From Chionis minor (Eukaryota > Chordata > Aves > Charadriiformes > Chionididae), in the NCBI GenBank assembly GCA_013398295.1, contig VZSF01009123.1, positions 186,001 to 250,000 on the forward strand: a stretch of DNA of 64,000 nt, read 5' to 3'. Each line of letters begins with the position of its first letter. Positions within the stretch are counted from its first letter, which is position 1. The position numbers and the translations under genes are program-made. This document shows positions 38,003 through 49,946 of the stretch, piece after piece. Under the pieces are notes generated by a model. The model was not told the origin of the DNA. It did no database searches and was given only the letters and a program-made list of their open reading frames with translations.

Positions 38003-38061
38003 GGGGGGGGGGGGGGGCAGCAGGAAACAAACCAAAACACACCCCCCCCCCCCCCCCCCCC
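38003..38061. repeat. G15 and C20 homopolymers facing each other
   Basis: G15 (38003-38017) is followed by a 24-base A/C-rich spacer and then C20 (38042-38061), followed closely by A7. The two tracts are complementary, so one strand can fold into a hairpin with about 15 G:C pairs, and either tract can also form a G-quadruplex on its G-bearing strand. The 89-codon minus-strand frame crossing it (37988-38257), with runs of glycine and proline, is a by-product. Homopolymers this long are also prone to length error in sequencing. Confidence 0.9.
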
Positions 38062-39629
38062 GAAAAAAAGAAAAAAACCCAGCCTTTTTTTGTGTGCTAT
38101 AATAATGCAAGTAACTCGCTGATGTGAGAGTGTATACTTCCCCTGACATCAGATACATCAACTTTTTTTGTTTTAATCGGAGAGAATACTCGTTCTTATC
38201 TAACCTTATGTGCTGACTTAACTTTACAGGAGCTATATGGTTATCTTTTCCTCCCACAACCAGAGTGTTTGGTATCAGTTTTTATGCTTGAGAAGTCAGA
38301 ACTTGCCATCAACAAAGGGCTAAAGAGCAGAAGTGATTGAAACAAAGCTGCACTGTCAGCAACATACGCTTCTTGATTCTGAATCTGCAAATGAGCACAT
38401 AACTTTACATAATTTACACATTTTCATGGAAGAGGATTATATACATTGTTTTGCAGAGTAAATTATGGAATCCTGGCCAGTGATGCCTTTTCTGGCAATT
38501 TATCACACTGATATAATTTAAAGATGCTTTCTCCAATTTGCTTTTTCACCATCAACAATAAGAAAAAAGCCTGAAAAAGACACCTAGCTGAGTGTTTTCC
38601 TATTGATTTATTTTGCCTTATTAAAACCTTTTTCCTAAATACAAAGTAGCAAACACTTAAAAACGGTATGACAAAAATCTGGAGTTAAAATAATTTATTT
38701 TTTTTTAAATTGTAACTCCACAGATACCGCATACTGACTTTAACTCTATGAAAATAAGCTGATTTTGTATAGGTGCTAAATAGCATTAACCCATCAGACC
38801 ACAGATATGGATATTCACAAAATACCACTGACAACAACATGTTTTTCTCTTGTTAACCTTGACCATGACAGCATCAATGTCTTTTGTCTATAAGCAATGT
38901 TGGAGGATCTCCTGGACAAAGTGTTGCGTGCAAGCTTTGGGTTAAAACCCATAGCATTAAACATTCAATTCAAGGTTTAAAAATGTACTCTTTGGAGCAC
39001 AGAGCAAGAGTAAGGAGTGTGCTGCAGGCCTGATATTCCCGAGGTCAGTGAGCCATGACAAGAAACCAGAAGATACTGCAAGAGGTTGCTTACTGAGCAG
39101 GAGATCTCACAGAGATTCCCTGTTTCTGTCTGATCCTGGCACCCACCGACAGGCTGTACAGACTCTTCCTCAGTGCCTCCACCAGGGATTTTGGCTGCCT
39201 GCTTCCAAGGTCAGCTCTGATGTGGCACAACTGCATAACATCAGACTGCTGTGAAAGCACCTAAGCTGGTAGAAAAAGTTGTGAGAAGCCTTGTCCGGAG
39301 CCTCTACGCTTTGTCTCAGGAGCTGTCTTTGTCTCAGACCTTTGCTGCAGCTGCATTGCAGCCACGCTGGTGTCTGGCCCCACTTCTCCTGATCCTGACC
39401 TTGCACTGCTGGTTTTGACTGGCTGGATGGACCTCAGACCTGCTTCGTCACCACAGACTTGTGCCTCAGGATATGGGACCAGCGGGTGCAGCTGCCTCTG
39501 TCCTCTTGGAGACCTTGGCCCAGATGGAGCTCCTGAGGGAGACACAGCTTCTCAGCCCTGCTGCTGCAGTGAGTGCTGGGAGCTGCCCCAGCAGCAGGTG
39601 GGAGCAATGTTCTGGTGACTGTGCTGCAA
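38062..39629. other. No gene recognised; right half GC-richer
   Basis: 38062-39090 is AT-rich and featureless. From about 39090 the DNA becomes GC-rich and runs without a visible break into the CR1 fragment starting near 39630. Overlapping frames of 78 to 94 codons occur on both strands here. It could be the decayed 5' part of the same CR1 (ORF1 or early endonuclease), but I could not match CR1 motifs before about 39640. Confidence 0.4.
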
Positions 39630-40645
39630 CGGGACACACCAGTGGACACCTTTACAGACTGCCCCATCAAGAAGAGGAGGTAGACAAAATCTTCTCAAAT
39701 CTATCAGGAAAAACCTTATAATCTCAGGCCCTGAGTCTCATGGGAGAATTTAACCACCTTGAAGGGCAACTTGTCAGGGTACAAGTAAACTGGGGACAGT
39801 TTTTTAACACAGGTGCTGGATAGGCTGAGGGAGATGCTCATCCAATCTTCTGTTCACAAATAAGGAAGAACTGTCTGGGGATGTGATGTTAGATGGCAGC
39901 ATTGCCCAGGCTGTATATGAGGCTGGCAGATCTGATCTGCCAATCAAGATCCTGAAAGAAATGAGGAAGGCAAATAAGAGAATAATAGCCCTTGACTTCA
40001 TGGGAACAAACTCGGTTTGTTCAGGGACCTGATCAGCAGTATCCCATGGGAAACTGTCCCAAGGAGCTAAGGTGCTCAGGAGACCTGTGCAGTCTTCAGG
40101 TGCAAGAACAGTCCAACCCAGCATGTGGGACAAGCAGTGTGTAAACTCTTAACCCAACAGCGTGCCTGGCTGAGCCCACCCCACCAAGGGAGACACACAG
40201 AGGGGGGGCAGGCAGGGGCTGCCCCACAGCAGTGCAGAAGCACTGCCCAAGCACGTGGGGATAGAATCAGCTGAAAGGTAGCAGTGGTGTGGGATGTGCA
40301 GGGCAGCAAAGGCAGCATGGGCAGCAAAAAGAAGGTCAGGGAAAATGTTGGCCTGCTGATAATTGGGGAGGGCAATCTAGTGACAAAGCACACAGCAAAG
40401 ACTCAAAACATTTCTTGTCTTGGCCGTTATTGGCAAGGTCTGCTCTCAGGCCTCCCATGTCTTTGTGCTTAGTTTCAGAACTTGGGAATGAGAGAAGTTC
40501 ATGGCAGGGATTTTCATGGCATGAGAGAAGTTCTTGGCAACATTAGGGACCACTTAAGTAAACTGGACATACACAAATGTATGGGAATGAATGGGATACC
40601 TCAGAGGGTGCTGAGGCTTCTCTTTATGCTATGTCTCATTAAGAT
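39630..40645 (+). mobile_element. CR1 LINE internal fragment, plus strand
   Basis: CR1 second-frame features appear in order but in shifting frames. At about 39650-39700 the endonuclease segment HQEEEVDKIFSNL appears. At about 39740 comes the endonuclease catalytic-core segment (GEFN where the family has GDFN). At 39798-39820 QFFNTGAG follows, then the linker with AAGAACTGTCTGGGGATGTG and ATCCCATGGGAAACTG. At about 40545-40640 the start of the reverse transcriptase appears (DHLSKLDIHKCMG, RVLRL). The palm and the CR1 3' end are missing, so the fragment is truncated on both sides. It carries many frameshifts and an internal 33-bp partial duplication. It cannot encode a working protein. Confidence 0.8.
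40488..40540. repeat. 33-bp partial tandem duplication in CR1 fragment
   Basis: ATGAGAGAAGTTC occurs at 40488 and again at 40521, exactly 33 bp apart. The second unit matches about 20 bases with one mismatch before diverging. It falls in the CR1 linker just ahead of the reverse transcriptase. Confidence 0.75.
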
Positions 40646-42108
40646 CCAAATGTGCCAAAATTAAATCATGTAAAATGTTCACAAACAACCACAAATCCAT
40701 GAGAGAAAGCAGAAGTCAAGAAAACCTGAGAATTCAGATATCAATCGTGAATTTTTCTCACCAATGCCACCTGCAGAGCTGCCTCTTCCCTTTCAGAGGC
40801 ACTTTAGGCTATTTGAGTCTGGTTATTCAACCCCATCTTGCCCCTCAGGAACCCTATTTACAAGGCAACCCTCCAGGACTGTTCCAGCTTCCTAGAAACA
40901 AGCTTACCGAAAACTACTTGAATCGGTTCCAGCTCGCTTTGGCGAAGCACGAGAGTGCAGACATTCAAACAGTAACAATGGGTTAGGGCCCGGCAGCCTC
41001 CTGTATTGTTAGGGTTGAAGTAACTGATGTAAAATAATGATCACTTAGAGATAAAGGTTACTTCTTCTGGCACAAATGAGTGTTTTGGGCTTGGAACATG
41101 CCTTAAAGTAATATTACGAATATAGAGCAATTTTTTTAGGTATGAAAAGTCTTGCTGTGATGTAGACATCATAAAATCAAGGTATTAACAGCCATGTTTC
41201 ACAGTTTTCGTAGAGTTCATAGTGTCAATTACCAGGAATACCAAAAACCACATGATGAAGTTTCTAATTTGGGTCAACTAATTCTTATCACGTAGCAGAG
41301 ATATGGAAAATATTCCCCAGCAAGGTGCCACTGCACAATTTTACATCCCAGAGATTCGTACTCAGTTCTACAGGATCTATATATGGGTAATTAATGAATC
41401 TTCTCTAACTAGCCAACCACATGCCCATTACTGAACTTGTGAATCAATATTGCTAATTCACAATGACATCAGCTCATAGCTGGGGATTGTCCCTCACAGT
41501 GCGTCACTGTTTAACTCATGTTTATGACACTAATTACACTGGCACATGCTAAATAATTCAAGCTTCCTTGGACTCACACACAGACATCAGTAAGGTTTAT
41601 TCATGCTCATTAAACACTGACCCACACTGGAAACTCCACATGCTGTCCAATTTTTAACATAGAAAATGGCAATTCCTGATATAGCTGAGGATGCCGGAGA
41701 CGTTGGTTTTTCTGGACTTGTCTGGAAAGAGAAATCTTTTCCAGGTGGAATCTGAAAACTGCACTGTGATTAGTAGTGCCCAGGCATGATCGTGGATGAA
41801 GCACCCAGCATGCTATACGTATGACGTACCTCCTCCTCTCTGTGCTGGTGGCCTGGATGTAGCAGACCTAGGGTGTATGGAAAGAGGGCAAAACAGAGGG
41901 TTTGCCATTTCCTGGATGTGTTGGGCATCCCAAACAGGTGCTGCACCAATGGCCTGTATGTTTACAGTAAATCTGATGTACACAAGAGCTGCAAACTCAT
42001 GTGCATTTGTGAGTCACCTGAAGAGTATGTACATGCAGGCTAGGAACTGTAATTACTTCTGTTAGGGTGACATACAACACAGTCTGACAGCCGTTTGAAA
42101 GAAACGCA

Positions 42109-42160
42109 ATGGTATTGCCATTCTGAAAATGGTATTGCCATTCTGAAAATGGCATTGCCA
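42109..42160. repeat. 20-bp tandem repeat, about 2.6 copies
   Basis: The unit ATGGTATTGCCATTCTGAAA occurs perfectly at 42109-42128 and 42129-42148, then a partial third unit with one change (GGTATT to GGCATT) runs to about 42160. It is a small minisatellite-like duplication. Confidence 0.92.
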
Positions 42161-44573
42161 GAGCCAAATCAATTCCGCAATTCTTTTAAGCTACTTACTT
42201 GCTGCAAAGAAACAAAGGAAGAGGAAACTGTGACTTCAGGAGACTGCACAAGACTAATTCCATGGCTAGTATCCAAATGCAGAAGTGATGCGGTTATCAT
42301 GAGCGATAGAGACCTTTTTCAGAGGTTGGTTTCCACTGTGGTTCACAAGCAGTAAGAGAAGCAAGTGCTGCTACTGAGGAAACTGGACCTATTTTCATTC
42401 ATCCCTCTAGCTCTTGAATGCAACAACTAGTAGTGCTCCTAATTACCAACCTCTGTTCATGTCAAAAATATGCATAAAACATAGATTCAGCAGAGAACGA
42501 CTGGGAGACCAAAGGCCATTCTATTTTGTACATTTAAAGTACTTAGTGCAGCGAGAGCTTTCTACAGCTTTGTTTTTAAAAAAATAAAAGTCTGACAGTC
42601 TGTCAAGACTTGAGATAAAGTTTTGAAAATTACTCTAAAAAAGCCCTATAGTGAAGAAATAAGTTATTTATTGAAGTTTTTCTCTCAGCTGTACTGATCA
42701 GTGTCATCTGGGTGTTCAGAACAAAGCAGAGATCCTTAACTCTATGACAATTTTATGTTAAGTTTCAAGACCATCAAGATAGCAGAGAGGAAATACCTCA
42801 AAACATATTAAAGAAATTTGCCTGAGCCTTAAAATATGCAATAATTTAATTAAGAATAGGAAAGCTAAATTTCATCCACCAGCCCACTCACCAGCCCACA
42901 CATTCAAAATACATTACAGCAAGAACTCAGGCTCTCTGCTAAATTTTTGTCATAATAGAGTATTTGGTACCTGCTCTTCTGCCTGTTCCACATCTTTACT
43001 GAGAAATTCAGTCTTTGCTGAAATTAAATCCCTTCTGAAATAAGATAAAATTTTATTCATATGTTCAGAACAACTAACCTTGCACAGGCCTAATTCAGGA
43101 AGAGGACAGCGAAAGAACAGAATAAAACTAGCGAGACAGATTTCACTCAGCCAGTCGGACTTTGCCTGTCCTGTCATTCTAAAAAGGATGGTCACAACAC
43201 TGTCTTCCCTGAAGCAGAGAGGAAAACAATGCCGTTTCAATGAAAGAACTGCAAACGCATAACTAAATGCCATTCTGAGTCAGGCGTTTCTATTCAATTT
43301 CCCTTGCCTAATTTATGATGTTTTTCTTTAATGTCATGATGGGTGATTATAGACTTTGGGAGAGTTTATACTACAGTGTTGTGGCCAGATGCATGTGTCA
43401 GAAGAGGCAATTGGCATGTGCTTTTCCTCATTTACACCTCTAGATTTACCATCTGCCACATGGCACTGGAAGAGAGTCACTGAAATATTTGTGTTCTTCA
43501 AACATTGAACAAGGAACTTGATTAGTAAAAGGAACATTGTATTAACCCCAAAGCTACTGTTCTCCTTTTTCCATTTCACTGCAGAGTTTTTGCAAAAAAT
43601 CCCTCTGTGCCTGGCTTCTCACTACAAGCCAAGATAAACCACTTAAAACATCATCACAGAACCAAGTGCACCGTTACATTTACATTGCCTTTAGGCTGAT
43701 AAGAAGTGTGATCATTCTCTTTTTTTTATTAATCACATTACCTTCATTTGGCATTGGAAAGCTGTTTCTTCTGGATGAGTAATAGTTAATCAGTCAAAAG
43801 GTCATTTCATTAATTCACTTAATATTTCCTCCCAGCATATTCGTGATAGTTTTCTCCTTCAAATATTGCTTCATTTGTAATATTATATCTAAACCCTCTG
43901 ATCTAAACCTAAAGCCCTAGGAGGCTTTATTATTATTGCTGTTATTCTTTTCTCTGCATTTTCCCCTATACAGTGTTTTCTGAATTGAGTTGTTTGATCT
44001 AGCAAATCAAATCTAGATTGTAACAAACATTTTAGAAAACAGGCTACTGGAGCTTTTAATACAACATGGAATTTGCAGTACAGAGTTTCAGAACACCACC
44101 ATCACATTTTTTTATTGCCCTTTTAAGTATATTTGAAGCACATTTGTGTATGCCATTAAGAGCTATTAAGATAGGGGTTTATTTCCAGCTAAGTTGTTCT
44201 TTCAATTTTGACTTTAACTGGAGTGGGATTGAGTCTTTAAATCTGAGTTTATTCTGAGAAATTAAAGATCAGAAAGTAAGGGTTGTTATCTAAGACAACA
44301 TCCTCAGATAACTTTGTGCAGTAAACAATATACAGTACTCCAACACTTGCATTACTTAAGTGTTTGTCATGTGTACTGTTTCTGGTCACTGGAAACAAGT
44401 ACCATTGTTACCAGTCCATTTAACCTGTTTAATCATTTCTTCAGAAACATTACATGTTCTTTGCTAGGATTTAATGACCCAGTTTTAGAAACAGTTCCAA
44501 GATCTACTTCCTGTAGTCATCCCTCAGAAATCCATCCAGCATTTTTACACCATCAGTGTAAATGATTTTTTAC

Positions 44574-44609
44574 AAAAAAAAAAAAAAAAAGAAGAAGAAA
44601 AAAAGAAAA
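44574..44609. repeat. A17 tract followed by GAAGAAG/A-rich sequence
   Basis: A17 at 44574-44590 then GAAGAAGAAAAAAAGAAAA. Nothing upstream looks like a retrocopied transcript. Confidence 0.85.
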
Positions 44610-45345
44610 TCAGTTTCTTTCTGTGCTAGAGTGAATGTAATTGTATTTTTTCATTATGGCACACAATTCCAAACATAGTTCAGGAAAATACAGGTATTGT
44701 CTTTCAGAGCAAGCCAGGCTGATAAAATACCTTTTTTTTCTTTCTTCTCCGTACAGAAAATAGTTAACATATTGGAATCACCATTATTTCAAACATGCAG
44801 CAAATCCTAATTATCCTGGAAGATGAAAAGGTTAACAGTTTTACTCTGAAGAGTTTAGCAAATGCTATTATTTTGTTTAGAATAGGCACAGAGAAATAGG
44901 CGCAAGCCTAACGTCATGCACAGTATAAAACAGGGCAGGACAATGACTGCAGCTCTCCATGACCCTAAACGAGCAACTCGGTCAGATGACTGTCCTCTCA
45001 TACTCCAGATTCAAAGTACAACTCTTCTGCTTTCCAGTAATATTCAAATAATTAAGATACCTTACTTCCTCTCATTTCACCTTGAACATGCTTTAGGTTT
45101 AATTCCTTCTCTTTTTTATCTCCTAACTAAAATTTTTATATCCTCCTTACTCATATTCTATTTGCTTTTTCAAATAGAAAGCATTGTCATTATTCTTAAC
45201 ATCCTCTACTTCTCAGTCATCTTTTTTGTTTGGTTTGTCTGATACCTAGTTTGCTAAACTTGAGACTATGTCAAATTTCTATCAGATAACATTCTCTCTG
45301 ATTTTCTTTTTCCCAAAGGTGTGGAAGTTAGATGATAACTTGAAT

Positions 45346-45364
45346 AAAAAAAAAATATATATAT
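45346..45364. repeat. A10 and (AT)n simple sequence
   Basis: A10 runs into five AT units. Low complexity. Confidence 0.85.
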
Positions 45365-48300
45365 CCATAGAAAATGTCAAGGATGAACACGATTCTGTTA
45401 CAGGGTCCAGGTAATACTGAATTATTTGTAGAAAACATGGGGTATCAAACACAAAATAAAACTTTAGTTACCTCACCTGGATATATCAATAAAGATTTTC
45501 AGAAGCACCAGAAAAAAAAAAGAGAAAATACAAGAAAGATTGCATTTGTGAATTCAGTAAGTGTAAAGTACTGCCATTTAAAAAGTTGGAAGAAAATCCC
45601 ACATGATTTCACCAGTTTGCAGAGAACAAACCCCTCTAGTTATTCTACAAGATCAGAACAAAAGAGAACAAGCAAGCAGATCTTACTATACACCTTCAAA
45701 TTTTTCTGCAGTTCGGAGTATATAAGCTTTAGTTACTTGGTCTAAAGATATATAGGAAATGTCCACAGACACCAAAAGGTATGTAAAAATATAGAAGTTG
45801 CAAAATCAAGTATTGAAAAATTACAAAATTCTAGGCTTGCTCTTACAATGATGTTGCTGATGCACACACACGTGTGGCAGCTCTGATGCTTTTCAGCTGT
45901 TGAGAATCTTCACAGTGCTTCATTCTGCTTCATCCCGGAAAAAATGATCGAAGTATTCAGTTAAACAATTAATTCTTATTCTTCACCTTGTGAATGAAAT
46001 CACAGGACAGTTAGGGTGTTGGGACCCTCTAATTCTGCCTTATGTGCCACTTTTCATGCTCAGTAAGTGCAGCTGCATGCCCTTCCCTGCAGCTTTGGGG
46101 TAGCCAAGTAAGTCTTGGTAGAGGGGTATTAGAGGCAATGCACCCTGCTATGCTGAGCTCACTGCCAGCACGTGCTTTATAGTCACGTATGTAGCACAGG
46201 AGGGAAAGGACTCAGAAGGTCTTACTAAAAATCTTTACAGTTCTTGTAGGAACAGACCTCTTTATTCCCAAGGCAAGAGCCACCCACCTACGTTGTTATT
46301 GCATGATACCACAAGGCTTTTCCTTGCAGCCAATGCCTCATTCAGTATACCACAACACCCTCAAATAATCCATCTTTTCCATGTGTGTGGAGACTGTGAT
46401 GCCTTCTCAAGTCCATTTACATCAGATGTGTACAGTTTCTGCCGTTCAGTTACAACCTGGGGATAATAGTTTTTGCTTCTAAAAATCCTTAGGATTGTTC
46501 TTTTAACAGTAGCATTATTTTCTATAGTACCATAATAATTTGCTAATTGTACACATACAAAGTGGGTTGATCATTATGGGAGAAGGAAGGGAGGAGGCAC
46601 ACATGTATAGGTGCCATACTTTTATTTACGATTAGCTTGCCTGAACCTTTCTTGAAATCCTAAAAGAAATTCAACACTGTATGGAAGGTTAAATGTTCAG
46701 GAGAATTTTACTGAACAACAAATAATATCAAAAAACTTGCCTAGAATTAATGTGTACAACTATTATACATTTACTCTGCATTCATTAAAGTATTGCAGGG
46801 TGATCACTTCAAACAGTTTGGAACAAATGACTGGAATTTAACATGTCCATTAATAAATAAGATACTAAAAATCCTGCTTGATTGAACAGTGTAATTACTG
46901 TCAAAATGAAACCTTTAGAGATATTATTTCTTTCCTAAGTTTTCTATCAAATTAAGAATTGTAAGAAATGCATGATACACTGAAGAACATGTGATACAAA
47001 ATAGTGCAGTGGAGAAAAGCAATGGTAATATGTTGTGTGTGCTACTTACCAAACAGAAGACAATAACGGTTAGTCAGAAAGATGGCAAATGAACTCCACA
47101 CTTACATGGAATATAGTGCAGTTCCATAGGGCAATTTATTCCACCTTAAAAAGCATCTGAAATAGCTGGGTTGAATTGTATTTTAAATAGTTCTATTGCT
47201 TTTTATTCACTACACAGAGAACTAAGATTATTAATTTAGATATCTAAATTACAGATAGCAACGGTAGATGGAAAGACTGTCACCTAGAATTTCTAGGTCC
47301 TAAAGTCCGGTTATCTAATTAAGAGCAGTATACATTTATTTTAAATATCCTATAAAACTCTCTCACCTGTATCCCAGGCATGTATACTTATATTTACAGT
47401 TAACTCAGGAGAAAGAAACTTCAAAAGATTATGTAGATCTTAAAAATTCTCTAAATTCCTGGAAAACACATTACTGTGAATTGCACAGTACAGACAAAAA
47501 AGTGAGATAACACTCTTCAGCTGTCTGGATGTACATATCAGTGACTACCCAGCTCAGTGTTCAAAAATTAACAGTCATATGGAATACCACAACAGTTAAA
47601 TTAGCTGTGAGGGAAAACTAAACTAAAATTAAACTAGCTGAGAGGGAAAAAAACGATGACAGAAAATAGAAAATCTAATTTATGGGAACAGAGAAATGTG
47701 AACAAATAACCACAGCACTCAAAAGCTACAGAAACAAAAAAACAGAATTTTTTTTGTCTCACCAGACAAAAATATAACAGATCAGTATTTTAAATTATTA
47801 TATGATGACACGAGCTATGTATTTATCAAAGACAGTCTATTCATTCTTTAAATACCTTCTGATGATTATCCAAAACTTGGATTTGTGAACACAAAGCACA
47901 CATACTCTCACCTCAGAACAGGCAAGTGATGAATATATGAGCTTTAACAGAATTTCCCTTTAATAGTACAGGGAAATAACACAGGGCAAGCTGTACTATA
48001 TAAGTGCAAAGAAGTGGAAAATTACTGGGATCCAGAACAAGGGAAATCACAGAGCTGCACCCCAAAGTGCTGGGAGTCAAGGTGTTTCTTACACAGTACT
48101 GTGCTAATCTTTAAGGTACTTTTCACTTTTAGAGCTTGATAAGTCTTTGTCCAAATGCAACATATTTCCCTTTTTCCACCAGACAACCTAACATCTAACA
48201 GAGTATGTATCTACGTGGCATGTGGTTTTTATTCTTGAAGAAAAATTTTTCTAAGTTGCATTAATGAAAATTATTAGGATGTGAAAACTTAACTAGCATT

Positions 48301-49282
48301 CAGAGAAAAAAGGAAAAATCTAAAAATAGGATTTAAAAAATAAATTTCAAACAAATTATATAGTTCAAGGTCAGCCCAATAATGAATGACACAAGTGGTG
48401 AATGCAATTTATGCGACAGGAGATGATGTCATATAGAAATATGAGATAAACACAAGGAGTTTTGCAAATTCATTGTTAAATATACATAAATTAAAGGTGT
48501 AATTAGTCAGTAATTTTTATTTTAATGTGTAAAATTCAAGCAACAGGCATCAAAATACCAAGAAACCGCTACTTTTCAGGCTCCTGTGGAGTAAATGAAA
48601 AAGGAAAACAGATTTTCAGCCTAAGATGAAAAACCTCTTATTTGTTATTCTGCAGTTTAAATCAACAGATTTCAATTTTGAGAACCATCCATTCTCAGCC
48701 AAAGTTTCACTGGACAGTAAAGTATCTTCATAAACTGCTTCAGATTGACAATTTAGTTCTGGTTCACCTTTGCCTTGTTTAATTGCATGATTATGCAAGG
48801 GAAGATTAAATTAAGACCTTACCTCCATTAAAGAATGATTGAATCCAGATTCCCTACATTATTTTTCATTAGATAATCAGGCATTTGCAAAAGCTGAAGA
48901 CTAAATAATTAATCGGTCAATGAGTTGAAAACATAAAAAAACTAATAAGTCAGGGTTTATGTAAGAATCTCAACTCCTATATGATTGAATATGTGTGGCA
49001 CCAATTTATATGTTTATTTAGACTTCACCTTTACAAGTAATAAAAGTGAATGTCTATAGCCATTTTAAAGGTCAACAGGATTGAGTATACTGATGTTTTT
49101 ATATACCAATCTGAATTATTTTTAAGACTGCACCTGGTGTGAATGACTTTTGAATCATTCCTTGATCTTTACTGAAATAGATCAGTTAGCAAAAGAAATT
49201 GCATTTCTTAGAAAGTCCCATCTAATGTACAGAGATTTCCATCTCTCTTGGAAAGGTTACAAGACACTTGATCGTGTTAATC

Positions 49283-49554
49283 ATTAAGACAAGAGGTAAC
49301 GGGCACAAACTTGAATATAGAAAGCTCCATCTAAACATGAAGAGGAACTTCTTTACTTCGAGAGTGGCAGAGCACTGGAACAGGCTGGCCAGAGAAGTGG
49401 TGGAGTCTCTGACCCTGGAAACATTCAAAACCCTCCTGGACACCATCCTGTGCAACCTGCTTTAGGTGGACCTGCTCTGGCAGAGGGGTTGGACCAGATG
49501 ATCTCTAGAGGTCCCTTCCAACCCCTAACATTCTATGAGTCTATGATTCTATGA
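49283..49554 (+). mobile_element. CR1 LINE 3' end, plus strand
   Basis: About 270 bp of the CR1 3' end. It contains the last codons of ORF2 (MKRNFFTSRVAEHWNRLARE is visible), the stretch GTTGGACCAGATGATCTC, then AGGTCCCTTCCAACCCC and the terminal repeat CTATGATTCTATGAT. TAATC occurs on both sides (49278-49282 and 49555-49559), a plausible target duplication overlapping the terminal repeat. Its 3' UTR type differs from that of the adjacent minus-strand copy, so the two are separate insertions from different CR1 subfamilies. Confidence 0.92.
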
Positions 49555-49714
49555 TAATCCTTCTGCACAATTTTTTTTTTAATTCAGAGCAAAGCAGGCA
49601 ATGCTTTCCTACTAAATTTAAGTCACTGGGGATTCATAGAATCACAGAAGAGTCTAGGTTGGAAGGGACTTTAAAGACCACCTAGTTCCAACCCCCTTGC
49701 CATGGGCAGGGACA

Positions 49715-49946
49715 CCTTCCACTAGAACAGATTGCTCAAAGCCCCATCCAACCTGGCCTTGAACACTTCCAGGGATGGGGCATCCACAACTNNNNNNNNN
49801 NNNNNNNNNNNNNNNNNNNNNNNNNNNNNNNNNNNNNNNNNNNNNNNNNNNNNNNNNNNNNNNNNNNNNCCTTCCACTAGAACAGATTGCTCAAAGCCCC
49901 ATCCAACCTGGCCTTGAACACTTCCAGGGATGGGGCATCCACAACT
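49715..49946. other. Assembly gap (78 N) with a duplicated 77-bp flank
   Basis: N residues fill 49792-49869. The 77 bases immediately left of the gap (49715-49791) and immediately right of it (49870-49946) are identical. The left copy ends and the right copy begins exactly at the gap. This is the signature of two overlapping contig ends that were not merged. If so, both the Ns and one copy are artefacts and the CR1 is continuous here. Confidence 0.9.

Larger units (their letters stand above)
40646..49282. other. No gene recognised; 8.6 kb of AT-rich DNA
   Basis: No transposon or gene is recognisable. The longest frames are 123 codons (45374-45745, plus), 108 (44916-45242, plus), 107 (42950-43273, minus) and 103 (40675-40986, plus), all without a family signature. 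A 20-bp tandem repeat lies at 42109-42160, an A17 tract with GAA units at 44574-44609 and an A10/(AT)n tract at 45346-45364. About 46000-46320 is slightly GC-richer, with a minus-strand AATAAA-like motif. Confidence 0.5.

Noticed and set aside
37988..38257. 89-codon minus-strand frame with glycine and proline runs
   Set aside because: It is produced by the G15 and C20 homopolymers.
42109..42160. CRISPR-like repeat array
   Set aside because: Units are directly abutting with no spacers and the genome is a vertebrate; it is a simple tandem repeat.
44574..44609. Poly(A) tail of a processed pseudogene
   Set aside because: No recognisable coding or mRNA-like sequence precedes the A tract and no target duplication was seen.
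45374..45745. 123-codon plus-strand frame as a gene
   Set aside because: Lysine- and serine-rich frame in AT-rich DNA with no family signature, no convincing splice or promoter context; chance is sufficient.
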